DNA of 64,000 nt from Aquabacterium sp. (GTDB taxonomy: Bacteria; Pseudomonadota; Gammaproteobacteria; Burkholderiales; Burkholderiaceae_C), in assembly GCF_016195855.1 (NCBI RefSeq), contig NZ_JACPYU010000016.1, positions 1 to 64,000 on the forward strand. Reading direction: 5' to 3'. The notes below the pieces were generated by a model. It was not told where the DNA came from. It did not search any database and was given only the letters and a program-made list of their open reading frames with translations. The stretch's first letter is position 1; every line of letters starts with the position of its first letter. Made by a program: the position numbers and the translations under genes. Shown piece after piece: positions 61,869 through 64,000 of this stretch.

Positions 61869-63425
61869 ATGACGTCTTCTCTGCAGTCTGGTTCTTCGAC
61901 CCACTCTGTTGTTCGCCGTACCCTGGTTGTCGGCGCGGTGGTCTCGGCCGTCGGCCTGGTGCTGAGCTCCAGCTTGTTCCCGCATGAGTCCCAGGCGCAA
62001 CAACCTGCGCCGACCTTCAGTGTGCCGGCCCCTCAGGCCGCGCAGCCACCGGTGATCGTCAAGGGCTTGCCTGATTTCACCGAACTGGTTGAGCGTGTGG
62101 GCCCCTCGGTGGTCAGCATCCGCACGACACAGCGTGTGGTGGAAGACGCCGATGAGGGTGACGAAGAAACCGATGCCCAGATGCGCGAGTTCTTCAAGCG
62201 CTTTTTTGGTACGCCCATGCCCGGCCAGACACCCCGCAAGAGCACACCCAAGAAGGGCGGTGACCAGGGTGAAGAGCGCCCTCGCGGCGTGGGCTCGGGC
62301 TTCATCCTGAGTACTGATGGTTATGTGATGACCAACGCCCACGTGGTGGACGGTGCCGACGAGGTGTACGTCAACCTGACCGACAAGCGTGAGTTCAAGG
62401 CCAAGGTCGTTGGTGTGGACAAGCGCACTGACGTGGCCGTGCTCAAGATCCAGGCCAGCAAGCTGCCTGCCGTGTCCATTGGCGACGTCAGCAAGCTGAA
62501 GGTCGGCGAGTGGGTGATGGCCATTGGCACGCCCTTTGGCCTGGACAACACAGTGACCGCCGGCATCGTCAGTGCCAAGGCGCGCGACACGGGTGAAGAG
62601 ATTCGCTTCATCCAGACCGACGTGGCCGTGAACCCCGGCAACTCTGGTGGGCCCTTGATCAATATGCGCGGCGAGGTGGTTGGCATCAACTCCCAGATCC
62701 TCAGCCGCTCCGGTGGTTTCATGGGGATCTCGCTGTCGATCCCGATTGATGACGCCATGAAGGTGGCCGAGCAACTGCGCGCGGGCGGCAAGGTGATCCG
62801 TGGCCGCATTGGCGTGGCCATCGCGCCGGTGACCAAGGATGTGGCCGAGTCCATTGGCCTGGGCAAGCCGGTTGGCGCCTTGGTGCAAAGTGTCGAAGCC
62901 GGCACGCCCTCCGAGAAGGCTGGCCTGGAAGCGGGTGACATCATCACCAAGTTCGCAGGCCAGACCATCGACAAGGCGCAGGATCTGCCTCGCCTGGTGG
63001 GCGCGACCAAGCCGGGCACCAAGACCTCCATCCAGGTCTTCCGTCGCGGCAGCTACAAGGACCTGAGCATCACTGTGGCCGAGCTTGAGGCGACCAAGGC
63101 CAAGGATGACAAGGCCGATGCCCCCAAGGCCGATGCCAAGCTCGCGGCCTCTGCGCTGGGCTTGAAGATCGTTGACCTCAACGCCGAGCAAAAGCGCGAG
63201 CTCAAGCAAAGCGGTGGTGTGTTGGTCGAAGGTGTGGATGGGCCCGCAGCGCGTGCAGGACTGCGCCCGGGTGATCTCGTGCTGGCCGTGGCCAATGTGC
63301 AAATCAGTGGCGTCAAGGAGTTCGAGGCCGTGCTGGCCAAACTCGACAGGTCCCGCCCGGTGAGCGTGCTGGTGCGTCGCGGTGAATGGGCTCAGTACGC
63401 GGTGATTCGTCCCAACGCGAAGTGA
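61869..63425 (+). CDS. mucD: Periplasmic serine protease MucD/DegQ-type (HtrA family)
   Basis: 518 residues from the ATG after AACGAGG; an in-frame TTG at 61848 is rejected. The signal anchor ends ESQAQ near 44. The protease triad is His158 (TNAHVV), Asp188 (RTDVAVLKI) and Ser259 (GNSGGPL). Two PDZ domains follow (~305-385, ~425-510). It degrades misfolded envelope proteins. In the rpoE operon it answers the same stress it helps relieve. Confidence 0.95.
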   Translation: MTSSLQSGSSTHSVVRRTLVVGAVVSAVGLVLSSSLFPHESQAQQPAPTFSVPAPQAAQPPVIVKGLPDFTELVERVGPSVVSIRTTQRVVEDADEGDEETDAQMREFFKRFFGTPMPGQTPRKSTPKKGGDQGEERPRGVGSGFILSTDGYVMTNAHVVDGADEVYVNLTDKREFKAKVVGVDKRTDVAVLKIQASKLPAVSIGDVSKLKVGEWVMAIGTPFGLDNTVTAGIVSAKARDTGEEIRFIQTDVAVNPGNSGGPLINMRGEVVGINSQILSRSGGFMGISLSIPIDDAMKVAEQLRAGGKVIRGRIGVAIAPVTKDVAESIGLGKPVGALVQSVEAGTPSEKAGLEAGDIITKFAGQTIDKAQDLPRLVGATKPGTKTSIQVFRRGSYKDLSITVAELEATKAKDDKADAPKADAKLAASALGLKIVDLNAEQKRELKQSGGVLVEGVDGPAARAGLRPGDLVLAVANVQISGVKEFEAVLAKLDRSRPVSVLVRRGEWAQYAVIRPNAK

Positions 63426-63448
63426 GGCCTGTCTCGCCTGAAAGGCAG

Positions 63449-63484
63449 CCCTGATCGGTACCCGAGGCCCGATCAGGGTTTTTT
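63449..63484 (+). terminator. Intrinsic terminator after mucD
   Basis: CCCTGATCGG at 63449-63458 pairs perfectly with CCGATCAGGG at 63469-63478 and is followed by TTTTTT. A strong terminator. Confidence 0.9.
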
Positions 63485-63554
63485 ATGGCGAAAAAGTCGT
63501 TGAAAACTTGACCAGTTTCATGGGTTGTTGGCTGGCCTCTACACCCCGTTTTGC

Positions 63555-63679
63555 TGTTGATAACTGAGCGGTAGCAGTTGGGAATGCCCGTACAATCCCC
63601 GGGCTGACGAGGCTCCCTTCAAGAAGCAAGAAAAATCGCCAAAGTTACCCACATTCGCCTGTTGATAACTTGTGGATAA
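63555..63679. promoter_or_regulatory. Cluster of DnaA-box-like 9-mers upstream of lepA
   Basis: TGTGGATAA at 63671-63679 is the exact reverse complement of the consensus box TTATCCACA. TGTTGATAA at 63555-63563 and 63660-63668, and TTACCCACA at 63645-63653, each differ by one base. Four sites lie within 125 bp of a non-coding gap. Confidence 0.45.
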
Positions 63680-63791
63680 CGTTTTTTGGGGGGCTTGCGC
63701 CATCCCTGTCTACGGCTGTGACGCGGCCTTTTCAGCGGGGCTTTTCGATACAATGAAAGCCCAACAAGCAGTTGCCATACGTTTTTGTTGG

Positions 63792-63826
63792 AAGGCGCGT
63801 CACACCTTTGGACGTGCCTTTTTTTT
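63792..63826 (+). terminator. Terminator-like hairpin abutting the lepA start codon
   Basis: AAGGCGCGTC (63792-63801) pairs with GACGTGCCTT (63811-63820), with one G-T wobble and a 9-nt loop, followed by an unbroken T-run to 63826. The lepA ATG begins at 63827 with no Shine-Dalgarno between. A TACAAT element at 63749-63754 could start a short leader RNA ending here. Confidence 0.65.
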
Positions 63827-64000
63827 ATGAATCACATCCGTAATTTTTCGATCATTGCCCACATCGACCACGGCAAGTCCACGCTGGCCGATCGCATCAT
63901 CCAGCGCTGCGGGGGCTTGAGCGACCGTGAGATGGAAGCACAGGTTCTCGACTCGATGGACATCGAGCGCGAGCGTGGCATCACCATCAAGGCGCAGACC
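63827..64000 (+). CDS. lepA: Elongation factor 4 (LepA), 5' part, cut by window end
   Basis: The first 58 codons are present. [20 protein letters not shown] carries the G1 P-loop AHIDHGKS, and [17 protein letters not shown] is the G2/switch I stretch characteristic of LepA. LepA is a ribosome-associated translational GTPase, usually downstream of mucD in betaproteobacteria. The ATG directly follows a T-tract. Confidence 0.95.
   Translation, partial: MNHIRNFSIIAHIDHGKSTLADRIIQRCGGLSDREMEAQVLDSMDIERERGITIKAQT

Noticed and set aside
63555..63829. Chromosomal replication origin
   Set aside because: Four DnaA-like boxes are present, but no dnaA, dnaN, gidA or parAB gene is near and no clear AT-rich unwinding element is seen; a regulatory cluster is the more modest reading.

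Overview
The window is GC-rich, almost fully coding chromosomal DNA. It looks like a betaproteobacterium of the order Burkholderiales, in the Comamonadaceae or Aquabacterium/Leptothrix-like neighbourhood. The evidence is the gene order yceF | yceD-rpmF-plsX-fabH-fabD-fabG-acpP-fabF-x-rpoE-rseA-mucD-lepA, a PEP-CTERM protein, and the family types throughout. The genus is inferred from gene content only. No rRNA, tRNA, CRISPR array or prophage was seen. The only mobile-element trace is a probable IS110-type transposase tail at the left edge.

Layout. 1-700: transposase tail, then about 560 bp without a gene, holding a hexanucleotide repeat. 700-12500: mixed metabolic genes. These are YceH, a LysR regulator divergent from an NAD(P)-dependent epimerase-like protein, a MAPEG protein, the nemRA electrophile-response pair with a candidate operator, a three-gene NMT1-type ABC importer, phosphatidylserine decarboxylase, a zinc alcohol dehydrogenase, a pseudouridine synthase and TrhO.

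12540-34603 is a roughly 22-kb purine catabolism locus. Transporter and deaminases: a BMP-type purine/nucleoside ABC transporter, an adenine-type deaminase and guanine deaminase deliver hypoxanthine and xanthine, and an 8-oxoguanine-deaminase-like enzyme would also feed urate. XdhABC makes urate. PuuD (membrane urate hydroxylase with cytochrome c), HiuH, a fused OHCU decarboxylase-allantoate amidohydrolase and PuuE carry urate through allantoin to ureidoglycine. An unusual M20 hydrolase is translationally coupled to the fusion gene and may act on the ureide end product. A GntR repressor sits beside a perfect 16-bp palindrome. The palindrome's 8-bp core recurs just upstream of the transporter operon. 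A LysR regulator is divergent from xdhABC. A PEP-CTERM protein is embedded in the locus.

34630-52527: DODA-type dioxygenase, DUF1275 protein, an FtsX-type permease, a sensory block (CheW, outer-membrane-like protein, chemoreceptor, hybrid histidine kinase) with ychF inside it, a UbiH-like monooxygenase with dsbC, DUF3108, an M61 peptidase, DUF3429, an RsmI-like methylase and a YceF-type Maf protein.

52604-64000: the fatty-acid synthesis operon runs into the envelope-stress module rpoE-rseA-mucD (no rseB between them) and the start of lepA. A small YgfX-like membrane protein overlaps rpoE. The 400-bp mucD-lepA gap holds a terminator, four DnaA-box-like 9-mers and a second terminator-like hairpin whose T-tract abuts the lepA start codon.
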